Source: Neisseriaceae bacterium (GTDB taxonomy: Bacteria; Pseudomonadota; Gammaproteobacteria; Burkholderiales; Neisseriaceae). Taken from it: a stretch of 26,739 nt of DNA. Location of the stretch: assembly GCA_030146285.1 (NCBI GenBank), contig JASLBZ010000166.1, positions 1 through 26,739 of the forward strand. Direction: 5' to 3'. The notes below the pieces were generated by a model. It had not been told where the DNA came from, ran no database searches, and saw only the letters and a list, made by a program, of their open reading frames with translations. Below are positions 8,431 to 16,336 of this stretch, piece after piece. Every line of letters begins with the position of its first letter. Position 1 is the first letter of the stretch. Made by a program: the position numbers and the translations under genes.

Positions 8431-8740
8431 GTGAGTGTGACTCGCTTTGTATTCAATGGTAATGAGTGAGAAACATTGATATTAAACAGCTTCTATATTT
8501 TGGGCAAGCAAACTTCTCTTCTTTGGTGGCTTTTTGCCCACCGCAAGCTTTATTTCATTTTGTTTTGCTTGGCCAGTATCCAGATTTTGGCACCTTAATG
8601 TCACAAAGCCCTTTTTATATCAAAAGCATAAATAGCCAATTTTTACACAAAACACCAACATGAATTGATGCAATGAATTATTGTAAATACTTTATTTCAG
8701 GTAAAATAGCATTTTTAGATTATTGTAGTGTACGCACACC
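8431..8740. promoter_or_regulatory. 310-base proA/purN divergent intergenic region with nested inverted repeats
   Basis: No convincing gene is visible; a 65-codon reading frame here has no ribosome-binding site and no recognisable protein. Two nested inverted repeats are present. The outer arms are CAAGCAAA (8505-8512) and TTTGCTTG (8564-8571). The inner arms are GGTGG (8525-8529) and CCACC (8538-8542). On the minus strand this would fold in a long proA leader. TAAAAT at about 8702-8707 is a possible -10 element for purN, giving a leader of roughly 30 bases, but no good -35 is evident. Confidence 0.45.
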
Positions 8741-9376
8741 ATGACAAAAAGAGTTGTTATTTTGATTTCAGGACGTGGCAGCAATATGCAAGCCATTGTG
8801 AATGCCAATATTGAAAACGCACAGATTGTTGGCGTATTAAGCAACCAAGCCGATGCAGCAGGCTTAACATGGGCTTCTGAGCATGGCATTCATACCGACG
8901 CCTTAAACCACAAAGAGTTTGCCAGTCGCTTGGACTTTGACATGGCCATGATGCAAAAAATTGATGCATTGCAACCGGACTTGGTGGTATTAGCTGGCTT
9001 TATGCGCATTTTGACACCTGAGTTTTGTGCTCACTATGAAAATCGCTTATTCAACATCCACCCTTCTTTGCTGCCTAGCTTTGTTGGTTTGCATACCCAC
9101 CAAAAAGCCATTGATTTTGGCTGTAAAGTAGCAGGTTGTACTGTGCATTTTGTAACTGCACAATTGGACAACGGCCCCATTATTAGCCAGGCTGTCGTTC
9201 CTGTGTATCCAGACGATACTGAAGAGACATTGGCACAGCGTATTTTAAAATGCGAACACCAAGTCTACCCTCAAGCCGTTGCTGACTTTGTGAACAACCA
9301 CTTGCAAATTGATGGCTTAAAAGTCATCAATAACCGCATCCAAAAGGATGAAGAAGTCCGTTTAATTGCACAATAA
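8741..9376 (+). CDS. purN: Phosphoribosylglycinamide formyltransferase PurN
   Basis: PurN transfers a formyl group from 10-formyltetrahydrofolate to glycinamide ribonucleotide, the third step of purine synthesis, in the cytosol. The 211 residues match the family. It begins with the phosphate-binding VVILISGRGSNMQAI. The formyl-transfer residues are in FNIHPSLLP (Asn105, His107) and LDNGPIISQ (Asp143), equivalent to Asn106, His108 and Asp144 of the E. coli enzyme. No Shine-Dalgarno sequence is visible before the ATG; the preceding bases are GTGTACGCACACC. It heads a plus-strand cluster with the DUF3108-type gene 37 bases downstream. Its functional link to the downstream genes is not obvious beyond probable co-transcription. 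Confidence 0.97.
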   Translation: MTKRVVILISGRGSNMQAIVNANIENAQIVGVLSNQADAAGLTWASEHGIHTDALNHKEFASRLDFDMAMMQKIDALQPDLVVLAGFMRILTPEFCAHYENRLFNIHPSLLPSFVGLHTHQKAIDFGCKVAGCTVHFVTAQLDNGPIISQAVVPVYPDDTEETLAQRILKCEHQVYPQAVADFVNNHLQIDGLKVINNRIQKDEEVRLIAQ

Positions 9377-9413
9377 ACACGGTATTTTCCACTTTCCGAA
9401 GAAAGATGACAGC

Positions 9414-10088
9414 ATGCAAAAAATACGCCATGTTTTTTTGGGTTTCGCATTGGTGCTTCTCATGGGATACGTGCAAGCTCAAAACCTGCCCAAAAATGCC
9501 CAATTAACCTATACAGGACCAATGGGCTTGGCTGCTGTCATGGACTTTCAAAGCACAGACAATGCTTATGCTTTGGAAACCGTCTTTCACATTCCATTGT
9601 ATCCAATGCAGTTTCGCAGCCAAGGATTACTCGAGCATGGCATCTTGAAGCCCTTAAGCTATCAAGACACACGCAAAGGAAAACCCTATGCCCAAGCCAC
9701 CTTTGATTACCAACAAAATCAGATTGTCTTTGGCAAACACAAACAAATGCAAAGCACGCCCATTCATGGCGCACCGTTGGACATTTTTTCCTTGGCTTGG
9801 CAATTGGGTTTGAATCACGGCAAAATGGCAGATACGTTACAATTTACCAATGGCAAAAAAGTGTATGAGAACTTGTCCATCCTGATAAGCCAAGATGATG
9901 AACAATACACTTTGGGCAATCAGCAATACAAAATGATGGCTTACCATTTTGACCAAGGGCAAAGCCATTACCAATATAAGATACTGCCCGGCTTGTACCA
10001 CATTCCCGCTGTGATTTATTTCCAAGATGACAGCAATACTTACGAATTAAAGTTAAAAAGTGCCGTGATTAACGGCAAGAAATACTGA
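9414..10088 (+). CDS. DUF3108-type exported protein
   Basis: This is a predicted 224-residue exported protein. The reading frame opens earlier at a TTG that overlaps the end of purN, but the ATG at 9414 is preferred because it gives a clean signal peptide: a basic start (MQKIR), a hydrophobic core (VFLGFALVLLMGYV) and a cleavage site near QAQ at residues 21-23. The mature part is rich in aromatic and polar beta-strand segments. It includes LTYTGPMGLAAVMDF near the start and LGLNHGKMADTLQF in the middle, a pattern I associate with the DUF3108 family of periplasmic proteins of unknown function in beta- and gammaproteobacteria. It sits 37 bases after purN and 5 bases before the RNA methyltransferase gene, so it is co-transcribed with both. 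The family call is moderately sure and the function unknown. Confidence 0.7.
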   Translation: MQKIRHVFLGFALVLLMGYVQAQNLPKNAQLTYTGPMGLAAVMDFQSTDNAYALETVFHIPLYPMQFRSQGLLEHGILKPLSYQDTRKGKPYAQATFDYQQNQIVFGKHKQMQSTPIHGAPLDIFSLAWQLGLNHGKMADTLQFTNGKKVYENLSILISQDDEQYTLGNQQYKMMAYHFDQGQSHYQYKILPGLYHIPAVIYFQDDSNTYELKLKSAVINGKKY

Positions 10089-10093
10089 ATATT

Positions 10094-11353
10094 ATGAATA
10101 ACAATCAATTACAACATACTGAAACACTCATCAGTGAAATCACCACATTTGAGCAACCTGCTGACGTGGTGTTATCTCGCTACTTCAAGACCCACAAAAA
10201 ACTGGGTCGCCAAGACCGCCACGAAATTGCAGAAACTGCTTTTGCTGCTTTGCGCCACTGGCAAAAAATCAGTTCATTTTTGGCAGACAAAAAACAACAC
10301 CCCAAATACGTTGCCTTATGCGCCATGATTTTGGGACGAGATTTAAGCATCCAATCGTTTAATGATTTAATCGATGACGATGAAAAAGCCATGTTAAGTG
10401 AGCTCAAAGCACAAAAGAAAACCTTAAACCAAGATTTGTGCAATGCTGCAGAATTGCCAATGTGGTTAATCGAAACACTGAAAACAACCCACAGCGAAGA
10501 AGACATTTTGCGTTTGGGTCAAGCCATGGCATCGACTGCACCATTAGACATGCGTGTTAACACCCGCATGGGCAAACGCGACAAAGTGCTTGCAACGCTG
10601 CAAGCTGAAAACTTAAATGCCAAAGCCACACCCTTCTCGCCTTGGGGCATTCGTTTGCAAGAAAAAATTGCTATCAACCGCCACCCTTTGTTTGAAAATG
10701 GCACTTTAGAAGTACAAGATGAAGGCAGCCAATTGCTTGCTTTGTTATTGGGTGCTAAGCGCAATGAAATTATTGTGGACTTTTGTGCTGGCGCGGGTGG
10801 TAAAACATTGGCCATCGGTGCGATGATGAACAACACCGGCCGCATTTATGCTTTTGATGTGGCAGAAAAACGCCTAGCCAACATCAAGCCGCGCTTGGTT
10901 CGTTCTGGCTTAACCAACATCAATCCTCAACGCATCAGCACAGAACACGACAGCAATTTAGAACGCTTATTTGGTAAAGTTGACCGCGTTTTGGTCGATG
11001 CACCTTGCTCTGGTTTGGGTACTTTGCGTCGCAATCCCGATTTGAAATATCGCCAAAGCAAAGAAACATTGGCCAATTTGGTTCAATTGCAAGCAAGCAT
11101 TTTGCAAGCAGCTTCAAACTTGGTTAAAATAGGCGGACGTTTGGTCTATGCAACCTGCAGTGTTTTGCCTGCAGAAAACCAAGAACAAGTGGACAGCTTC
11201 TTGGCAAACAATTCAAACTTCAAGTTATTGGATGCCAGTGCGCTTTTAAGCCAAGCAAAAATTGATTTAAACACAGGTCATTACTTGACTTTAAACCCCG
11301 CTAAGCATCAAACCGATGGTTTTTTTGCAGCGGTTTTAGAACGAATTTCATAA
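10094..11353 (+). CDS. RsmB/NOP-family RNA (cytosine-C5) methyltransferase
   Basis: The protein has 419 residues. The SAM-binding motif I is DFCAGAGGKT (229-238). Motif IV is VDAPCSGLGTLRRNPD, with Cys305. Motif VI is YATCSVLPAENQEQV, with the nucleophile Cys355. These two cysteines define RNA m5C methyltransferases of the NOL1/NOP2/Sun family, which act on rRNA or tRNA. The N-terminal 150 residues look helical and do not obviously match the NusB-like domain of E. coli RsmB, so I give no symbol; the exact target base cannot be told. The gene starts 5 bases after the DUF3108-type gene and grxD starts 24 bases after it, consistent with one transcript. Confidence 0.87.
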   Translation: MNNNQLQHTETLISEITTFEQPADVVLSRYFKTHKKLGRQDRHEIAETAFAALRHWQKISSFLADKKQHPKYVALCAMILGRDLSIQSFNDLIDDDEKAMLSELKAQKKTLNQDLCNAAELPMWLIETLKTTHSEEDILRLGQAMASTAPLDMRVNTRMGKRDKVLATLQAENLNAKATPFSPWGIRLQEKIAINRHPLFENGTLEVQDEGSQLLALLLGAKRNEIIVDFCAGAGGKTLAIGAMMNNTGRIYAFDVAEKRLANIKPRLVRSGLTNINPQRISTEHDSNLERLFGKVDRVLVDAPCSGLGTLRRNPDLKYRQSKETLANLVQLQASILQAASNLVKIGGRLVYATCSVLPAENQEQVDSFLANNSNFKLLDASALLSQAKIDLNTGHYLTLNPAKHQTDGFFAAVLERIS

Positions 11354-11377
11354 CACCACATTCATAGGAATCCAAAC

Positions 11378-11695
11378 ATGAGCATTCAGGAAACTATTCA
11401 ACAAATCGTTAACGATAACCCAATTGTATTGTTTATGAAAGGCACGAAGCAGTTTCCCCAATGTGGTTTCTCTTCTCGTGCAGTCCAAATCCTAACCACT
11501 TGTGGTGCAAATCAATTTTTCACTGTGAATGTTTTGGAAAACGAAGACATTCGCCAAGGCATTAAAAGTTTTTCTGACTGGCCAACCATTCCTCAACTGT
11601 ACATCAATGGTGAGTTTATTGGCGGTTCAGACATCATGATGGAAATGTACGAAGCCGGTGAATTACAATTTATCATTGGCGAAATGAGCAAGTAA
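11378..11695 (+). CDS. grxD: Monothiol glutaredoxin, Grx4/GrxD type
   Basis: This is a 105-residue single-domain monothiol glutaredoxin. The active site is CGFS (Cys29-Ser32) within KGTKQFPQCGFSSRA. WPTIPQLYINGEFIGGSDI supplies the cis-proline and glutathione-binding segment. Proteins of this type bind a shared [2Fe-2S] cluster with glutathione, often with BolA partners, and help deliver iron-sulphur clusters in the cytosol. Length and motifs match E. coli GrxD (115 residues). AGGA lies 8 bases before the ATG. It is the last gene of the purN cluster and is followed by a clear terminator. Confidence 0.95.
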   Translation: MSIQETIQQIVNDNPIVLFMKGTKQFPQCGFSSRAVQILTTCGANQFFTVNVLENEDIRQGIKSFSDWPTIPQLYINGEFIGGSDIMMEMYEAGELQFIIGEMSK

Positions 11696-11716
11696 GCACT
11701 CGCTGCACCAATATTG

Positions 11717-11752
11717 AAAAATGGTGTTTGCCCTAGGCAACACCATTTTTTT
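11717..11752 (+). terminator. Rho-independent terminator after grxD
   Basis: AAAAATGGTGTTTGCC (11717-11732) pairs with GGCAACACCATTTTTTT (11736-11752) across a CTA loop, with one bulged T. The trailing T-run marks the end of the purN-grxD transcript. Confidence 0.9.
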
Positions 11753-12087
11753 CACGTGTTAAAGCCTGTAATCATTAATGCAAATCAAATCAGAATCAAG
11801 TGAATTTAAGCTATTATTAATCCACACTTTAAGTCATTACAACATGTTGTTTGCCGATCAGAAAACAGCAATTTAAGCAATCGACGTGCTATTTGATTTG
11901 TACCCCAATAAAATAGGCATTTTGACAAACACCACAAATTGATTTTTTATCAATCATGAATTATTAAGCATTATTTATTGGCAATCACGCCAAAGTATTG
12001 CTTGTTTTAATTGCAACACCAACAAAACTGGGTTTTGTTTCTGCTGCACATTGTAGACAACGAACCAACTGAAAAGACAAAAAAACC
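11753..12087 (+). promoter_or_regulatory. upp upstream region: promoter-like site and long structured leader
   Basis: No gene is visible in this AT-rich stretch. A perfect -35 TTGACA (11922-11927) is followed after 17 bases by TTTTAT (11945-11950), giving a plausible upp promoter and a leader of about 130 bases. A 6-bp inverted repeat ATTGAT (11938-11943) / ATCAAT (11949-11954) straddles the -10 and could be an operator. An 8-bp hairpin AACAAAAC (12021-12028) / GTTTTGTT (12032-12039) lies in the leader. It has no following T-run, so it is not an obvious terminator. Confidence 0.5.
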
Positions 12088-12714
12088 ATGAACATTCACA
12101 TCGTTGACCACCCACTGGTAAAACACAAATTAAGCCTCATGCGAGCAGAAGAATGCAGCACTTATAAGTTTCGCACCTTGACCAATGAACTGGCTCGCTT
12201 AATCGCATATGAAGCCAGCCGTGATTTTGAGTTAGAAACATTTGAAATGGATGGATGGTGCGGAAAAATTGACGGCCACCAAATCAAAGGCAAAACGGTG
12301 ACTGTTGTTCCTATTTTACGTGCTGGCATTGGCATGATGGACGGCGTTTTGGACATGGTTCCAACCGCAAAAATCAGCATGGTGGGTTTGCAACGTGACG
12401 AAGAAACCTTGCAACCGGTTTCTTACTTTGACAAGTTCGTACACAATGTCGACAAACGTCCAGCTTGGATTATTGACCCTATGTTAGCAACTGGTGGTTC
12501 GATGGTAGCAACCATCGATTTATTAAAGAGCAAAGGCTGCAAAGACATCAAAGCTCTGGTTTTGGTCGCTGCACCTGAAGGCGTTAAAGTGGTGAACGAT
12601 GCTCACCCTGACGTGACCATTTACACCGCTGCACTAGATTCGCATTTGAATGAAAATGGTTACATCATCCCTGGCTTAGGCGACGCTGGCGATAAAATTT
12701 TTGGTACCAAATAA
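12088..12714 (+). CDS. upp: Uracil phosphoribosyltransferase Upp
   Basis: Upp makes UMP from uracil and PRPP in pyrimidine salvage, in the cytosol. All 208 residues fit the bacterial family (E. coli also 208). The opening MNIHIVDHPLVKHKLSLMR is typical. VVPILRAGIGMMDGVL (about 73-88) and the PRPP-binding loop IIDPMLATGGSM (about 128-139) are present. The C-terminal GYIIPGLGDAGDKIFGTK is the uracil-binding region. The ribosome-binding site is only A-rich. The gene stands alone between two terminators, with a long leader upstream, so its control is probably separate from the purN cluster. Confidence 0.98.
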   Translation: MNIHIVDHPLVKHKLSLMRAEECSTYKFRTLTNELARLIAYEASRDFELETFEMDGWCGKIDGHQIKGKTVTVVPILRAGIGMMDGVLDMVPTAKISMVGLQRDEETLQPVSYFDKFVHNVDKRPAWIIDPMLATGGSMVATIDLLKSKGCKDIKALVLVAAPEGVKVVNDAHPDVTIYTAALDSHLNENGYIIPGLGDAGDKIFGTK

Positions 12715-12740
12715 CAAACCTCATTGACAAGACACCTAAA

Positions 12741-12773
12741 AACAAAAGGCAACCAGAAAGGTTGCCTTTTGTT
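12741..12773. terminator. Terminator after upp, probably bidirectional
   Basis: AACAAAAGGCAACC (12741-12754) pairs perfectly with GGTTGCCTTTTGTT (12760-12773) around AGAAA, followed by TTGC. The A-rich bases just before the left arm give T-rich RNA on the minus strand, so it can also end the dadA-like transcript. Confidence 0.9.
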
Positions 12774-12843
12774 TTGCTATTCTCATGTTTTAGCATATCT
12801 CAAGCCAAACTTGCTTGTGCATCATTTTTGCATCTTCACTTGA

Positions 12844-14085
12844 TTATCCTGTTAAACCCGTTAGTGAAATTGGGGATGCCTTTTGGCAAATCAAAGCCGC
12901 AATCACGCTGGCACTGCCGGCAGCCAAAGTAAAACCCAAGCTACCATGCCCGATGTTCAGCCACACATTACCAATGGCACTTCGGCCCAAAATGGGTGGC
13001 CCTTTGGGCGTTGAAGGCCGCAACCCAGACCATGCCATTGCATCATCTACGGATGTTAATTTAGGAAATGTTTGTGCCACTGTTTTTTTCAAAGCTTGAA
13101 TACGGCAGTCTCTTAAACCCTCTTGATCATAACCAATGTCCACCATAGCAGCGATGCGCAACGTATCATTTAGTTTTGCATAAACGGTTTTGTGTCCATA
13201 ATCCGTCACACTGATGCTGGGCACAATATTGGCTTCTTGGGGAAATGGCAGGCTTAAACTGTAACCCTTTAAGCCCAGAATAGGTGCATCCATGTGCAAC
13301 ATATGCAATATCTTTCGGCTGCCATTACCCGCACTGATCACCACTTCATCACATGCAATTTCACCTTGCCCAGTGATGACACTCGCAATCCGATCATGGT
13401 GTTTTTTAAAACCCTTAACCTCATGGTTATTCAGCAGCCGAAAGCCCGGTTGCTGCGCCAGATACTTTTGCAACTGACAGCAAAATAAATAACAATCTGC
13501 TGTTTCATCCTCTGGCGCATAAACAGCACCCTTTAATTGCGCTTCAATGTGCGAAAGTGATGGCTCTAAAGCACTAATCTCTTGGGGATTTAAAATCTGT
13601 TGAAACTGTGTATCAATACTCGCACTGGCTTTTTGAAAACTTTTTGCATCTCGATAAACAATCATCTTACCTGTTTTTTGCCATGCAAAAGAGCCAATAT
13701 CACCGCTATTGCGCCATGTGCTCATGGTTTTTTGACTCAGCAAAGAGAGTCTTAAAATATTGTCGCCATTTATTTTATTGGCTTTGCGATTACATGCCAA
13801 AGTAAAGGCAGCCAACCAAGACAATTGTTGCTTACAAGCATGCAGCTTTAAGTTCAAAGGGGAGTCAGATTTGCCCATCCAAGCCAAGCCTTGCAAAGGT
13901 ACACCCACATCAGCCAAAGGAGACACATAACGATAACTGAGCTGACCACCATTGGCATAACTGGTTTGCATGGCAACAGCCGTTGCCGACTCCAACAAGG
14001 TGACTTGCTGTCCTGCTTTGATTAAAGCATAAGCCGTACTCAAACCAATGACACCTGCCCCAATAACCACAACGTGTTTACTCAT
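12844..14085 (-). CDS. D-amino acid dehydrogenase-like FAD oxidoreductase (DadA family)
   Basis: This is a 413-residue flavoprotein of the DadA/DAO family, which oxidises D-amino acids to 2-oxo acids and ammonia and passes electrons to the membrane respiratory chain. The FAD-binding N-terminus is HVVVIGAGVIGLSTAYALI (residues 4-22). The DadA-like QTSYANGGQLSYRYVSPLAD follows, and the C-terminal WSGLRPSTPKGPPILGR and NIGHGSLGFTLAAGSA are family hallmarks. The frame extends to an ATG at 14100 (MVVVI), but the ATG at 14085 (MSKH) gives the usual family start; neither has a clear ribosome-binding site. It is the last gene of a gltS, LysR, dadA-like cluster, 56 bases after the regulator. The substrate is uncertain; D-glutamate or another D-amino acid is suggested only by context. 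A standard alanine-catabolic dadA would often sit beside a racemase, which is absent here. Confidence 0.82.
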   Translation of the reverse strand: MSKHVVVIGAGVIGLSTAYALIKAGQQVTLLESATAVAMQTSYANGGQLSYRYVSPLADVGVPLQGLAWMGKSDSPLNLKLHACKQQLSWLAAFTLACNRKANKINGDNILRLSLLSQKTMSTWRNSGDIGSFAWQKTGKMIVYRDAKSFQKASASIDTQFQQILNPQEISALEPSLSHIEAQLKGAVYAPEDETADCYLFCCQLQKYLAQQPGFRLLNNHEVKGFKKHHDRIASVITGQGEIACDEVVISAGNGSRKILHMLHMDAPILGLKGYSLSLPFPQEANIVPSISVTDYGHKTVYAKLNDTLRIAAMVDIGYDQEGLRDCRIQALKKTVAQTFPKLTSVDDAMAWSGLRPSTPKGPPILGRSAIGNVWLNIGHGSLGFTLAAGSASVIAALICQKASPISLTGLTG

Positions 14086-14141
14086 GATAACAACAACCAT
14101 AGCGTGAAATTCAAGCCATTATTTAACCGCTATTTGAATGC

Positions 14142-15047
14142 TTAAACAATTGAGTTTTTGTGAGTACCATATAACTTTTGGTTAACCACTACCATGCGTT
14201 CATCCAAATGTCGTTGCAAAGTATTGACATAATTTTGGGCAGCATTAGACAAAGGTCGATCTGCGCGGTGCATCACACAAACAGGTAAGCTTAGCTGCTC
14301 TTGCAAAGGGTGTATCATGTGCTCAGGCAAGGTGTGTTGTGCTGAAAAAATATCAATAATACTGCAACCCACACCGGCTTTCACAAACTCAGCAGCCAGA
14401 TGATAGGTTTGTACATTAAGGTGAGCTGTCTCAAAGTGCCGATACTCTGACAACCGTTTTGCCAGTGAGTCTGAACCCGGATGGACCCAACGATTCTCAT
14501 CAATATCATTCACACTCATGACACCTTGTTTCGGCTGGCTATCAACATAAACCAACGGTGTTTTTACCAGAGGCAACACACTGACTCCACCTTCAATGTC
14601 CACCCCGAACCCCACGCCAAAATCCAGCTCTCTTTCCATCAAAAGCGCCAAGATATCTGCGGTATGGTGAGTACCAATGCGAATTTTCACATTGGGATTT
14701 TTTTTCATGAAAAAAGCAGTAACCGTTGTTATCAAGCTCAATCCCAAGCTTGGTAAGCAACCAATATTAATGATACCTTGCGGATTGCTTGCTAGGTTAT
14801 CCGCCAAATTTTTAAGTTTATCCAAATCATGGTAAATGACTTTGGCTTCATCAAATAAGACATATGCTTCATCCGTCGGAATCAATTTGCCACGAATTCT
14901 TTGAAACAAAGCAAAACCGAGCCGTTGTTCAGCATGTTTTAATGCTTTACTTGCTGCTGGCTGTGAGATATGCAACACCTCAGCAGCTCGCGTCAACGAG
15001 CCACTGGTCATCACTGCGTAGAATATTTCCAAATGTCTTAGTTTCAT
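14142..15047 (-). CDS. LysR-family transcriptional regulator
   Basis: The preferred start at 15047 (MKLRHLEIFYAVMTSG) gives about 301 residues. The frame runs 12 codons further upstream, but the internal ATG matches the usual LysR start and has an AGGG/GAAAG-rich stretch before it. The winged helix-turn-helix lies at about residues 4-62, with SGSLTRAAEVLHISQPAASK. The rest is a periplasmic-binding-protein-like effector domain (for example GIINIGCLPSLGLSLI). It sits between gltS and the dadA-like gene on the same strand, 83 bases after gltS. LysR regulators are more often divergent from their targets. The most likely targets are the neighbouring genes, with an amino acid as effector; this is inference from position. 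Confidence 0.92.
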   Translation of the reverse strand: MKLRHLEIFYAVMTSGSLTRAAEVLHISQPAASKALKHAEQRLGFALFQRIRGKLIPTDEAYVLFDEAKVIYHDLDKLKNLADNLASNPQGIINIGCLPSLGLSLITTVTAFFMKKNPNVKIRIGTHHTADILALLMERELDFGVGFGVDIEGGVSVLPLVKTPLVYVDSQPKQGVMSVNDIDENRWVHPGSDSLAKRLSEYRHFETAHLNVQTYHLAAEFVKAGVGCSIIDIFSAQHTLPEHMIHPLQEQLSLPVCVMHRADRPLSNAAQNYVNTLQRHLDERMVVVNQKLYGTHKNSIV

Positions 15048-15130
15048 GTTGCTTTCAACCCTATTTTGCTTGTATTTTAACACCTATTACCAGATACAAT
15101 ACAAAGCACGCCATAGAAGACCTTTTGGCA

Positions 15131-16336
15131 TTACAAAGAAGCACCCATTTCCATAAAAATCTTAATCAAAATGCTGTTGGCAATATCCACAATAAAAGCC
15201 CCCACCATTGGCACAATTAAAAATGCTTTATGCGAAGGACCAAAAGCATTGGTCACGGCTTGCATATTGGCAATCGCCGTTGGCGTCGCTCCCAAACCAA
15301 ACCCACAATGCCCTGCACTGATCACCACCGCATCATAGTCTTTGCCCATTATTTTGAAGGTGATAAAGCATGCAAACAAGATCATTACCATGGTTTGCAC
15401 CAAAATCATCAACAAAACAGGTCCAGCCATGCTTGCCAGTTGCCCCAGTTGTAAAGACATCAATGCCATCGCCAAAAACAATGACAATGCCGTGCTGCCA
15501 ATAACATCAATGGTTGGTTCTGAAGCAGATATTTTGCAAACATGGGTTAAGCCATTGCGAATAATCACCCCGACCAACAAACACCATACAAACGTAGGCA
15601 TTTGCAATACACTTCCTTGCATCCAGTTGTTCAAATAACGACCGCCAACCACACAAATGGCCATCATTGAAATCGTGGCAACCACATCATTCACATTCAC
15701 TTTGCGGTGAATGGCCGGTCGTTCAAACTCATCCTCAATGGTCTCTTTTTTCATGTCTATTGCATCTGGTTTTTTAACCTTCTTTAGCAAATGCCTTGCA
15801 ACAGGGCCTCCAATCATGCCACCAATAATCAACCCCAAAGTTGCACATGCCATGGCCATTTCCGTTGCACCCGTTACACCATATCGCTTCACCAAAATAG
15901 GCCCCCAAGCACCAGCACTGCCATGACCGCCAAGCAAGGAAATTGAACCCACAATCAAGCCCATGTGTGGCGGCTGTTGCAAGAGAATTGCCATGGTGAT
16001 TCCCACCACATCTTGTACCACAATCAGTAAAATAACCGCAGCACTGAGCAATAAAAAAGGTCTGCCACCTTTAAGCAAACGTGCAAAATCAGAGCTCAAA
16101 CCAATCGATGAAAAAAAGATGACCAACAGTACATCCTGCAATGAGCGATCAAAACCAAAACCCACATTCATGATTTTACCCATGACAAACAAAACAATCG
16201 ACACAGCAAAGCCACCAATCACAGCTTCTGGCATGTGGTTCTGGTGAAAAAAAGCAACTTTCTTCACCAAAAACATGCCAATTAACAAAGCCAGACAAGC
16301 CATTAATACAGTAAAACTCGTGTCCATTATGATCAT
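15131..16336 (-). CDS. gltS: Sodium/glutamate symporter GltS
   Basis: This inner-membrane carrier has 401 residues, the same length as E. coli GltS, and about ten or more hydrophobic segments. The start MIIMDTSFTVLMACLALLIG aligns from its first residue with the E. coli N-terminus, so the ATG at 16336 is kept over the one three codons later; AGAAAGA precedes it. The family signature GSISLLGGHGSAGAWG is present, followed in the second half by a matching inverted-topology motif SAGHCGFGLGATPTAIANM. A charged cytoplasmic loop (KKVKKPDAIDMKKETIEDEFERP, split by the two halves) lies in the middle. GltS takes up L-glutamate with sodium, and E. coli GltS also accepts D-glutamate. It is the first gene of the cluster with the LysR regulator and the dadA-like gene. 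Confidence 0.95.
   Translation of the reverse strand: MIIMDTSFTVLMACLALLIGMFLVKKVAFFHQNHMPEAVIGGFAVSIVLFVMGKIMNVGFGFDRSLQDVLLVIFFSSIGLSSDFARLLKGGRPFLLLSAAVILLIVVQDVVGITMAILLQQPPHMGLIVGSISLLGGHGSAGAWGPILVKRYGVTGATEMAMACATLGLIIGGMIGGPVARHLLKKVKKPDAIDMKKETIEDEFERPAIHRKVNVNDVVATISMMAICVVGGRYLNNWMQGSVLQMPTFVWCLLVGVIIRNGLTHVCKISASEPTIDVIGSTALSLFLAMALMSLQLGQLASMAGPVLLMILVQTMVMILFACFITFKIMGKDYDAVVISAGHCGFGLGATPTAIANMQAVTNAFGPSHKAFLIVPMVGAFIVDIANSILIKIFMEMGASL

Noticed and set aside
8466..8663. 65-codon plus-strand frame between proA and purN
   Set aside because: No ribosome-binding site or known family is visible, and it overlaps nested inverted repeats that look regulatory.
9366..9413. TTG-initiated 16-codon extension of the DUF3108-type gene overlapping purN
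   Set aside because: The extension would place charged residues ahead of an otherwise clean signal peptide; the ATG at 9414 gives a normal one.
11941..11948. GATTTTTT near the upp promoter as a reiterative-transcription start like that of E. coli upp or codBA
   Set aside because: It overlaps the -10 region of the best promoter, so it cannot be the initial transcribed sequence unless a different, unseen promoter is used.
12815..13099. 94-codon plus-strand frame overlapping the dadA-like gene
   Set aside because: It lies opposite the well-supported C-terminal coding region of the dadA-like gene and has no recognisable product.
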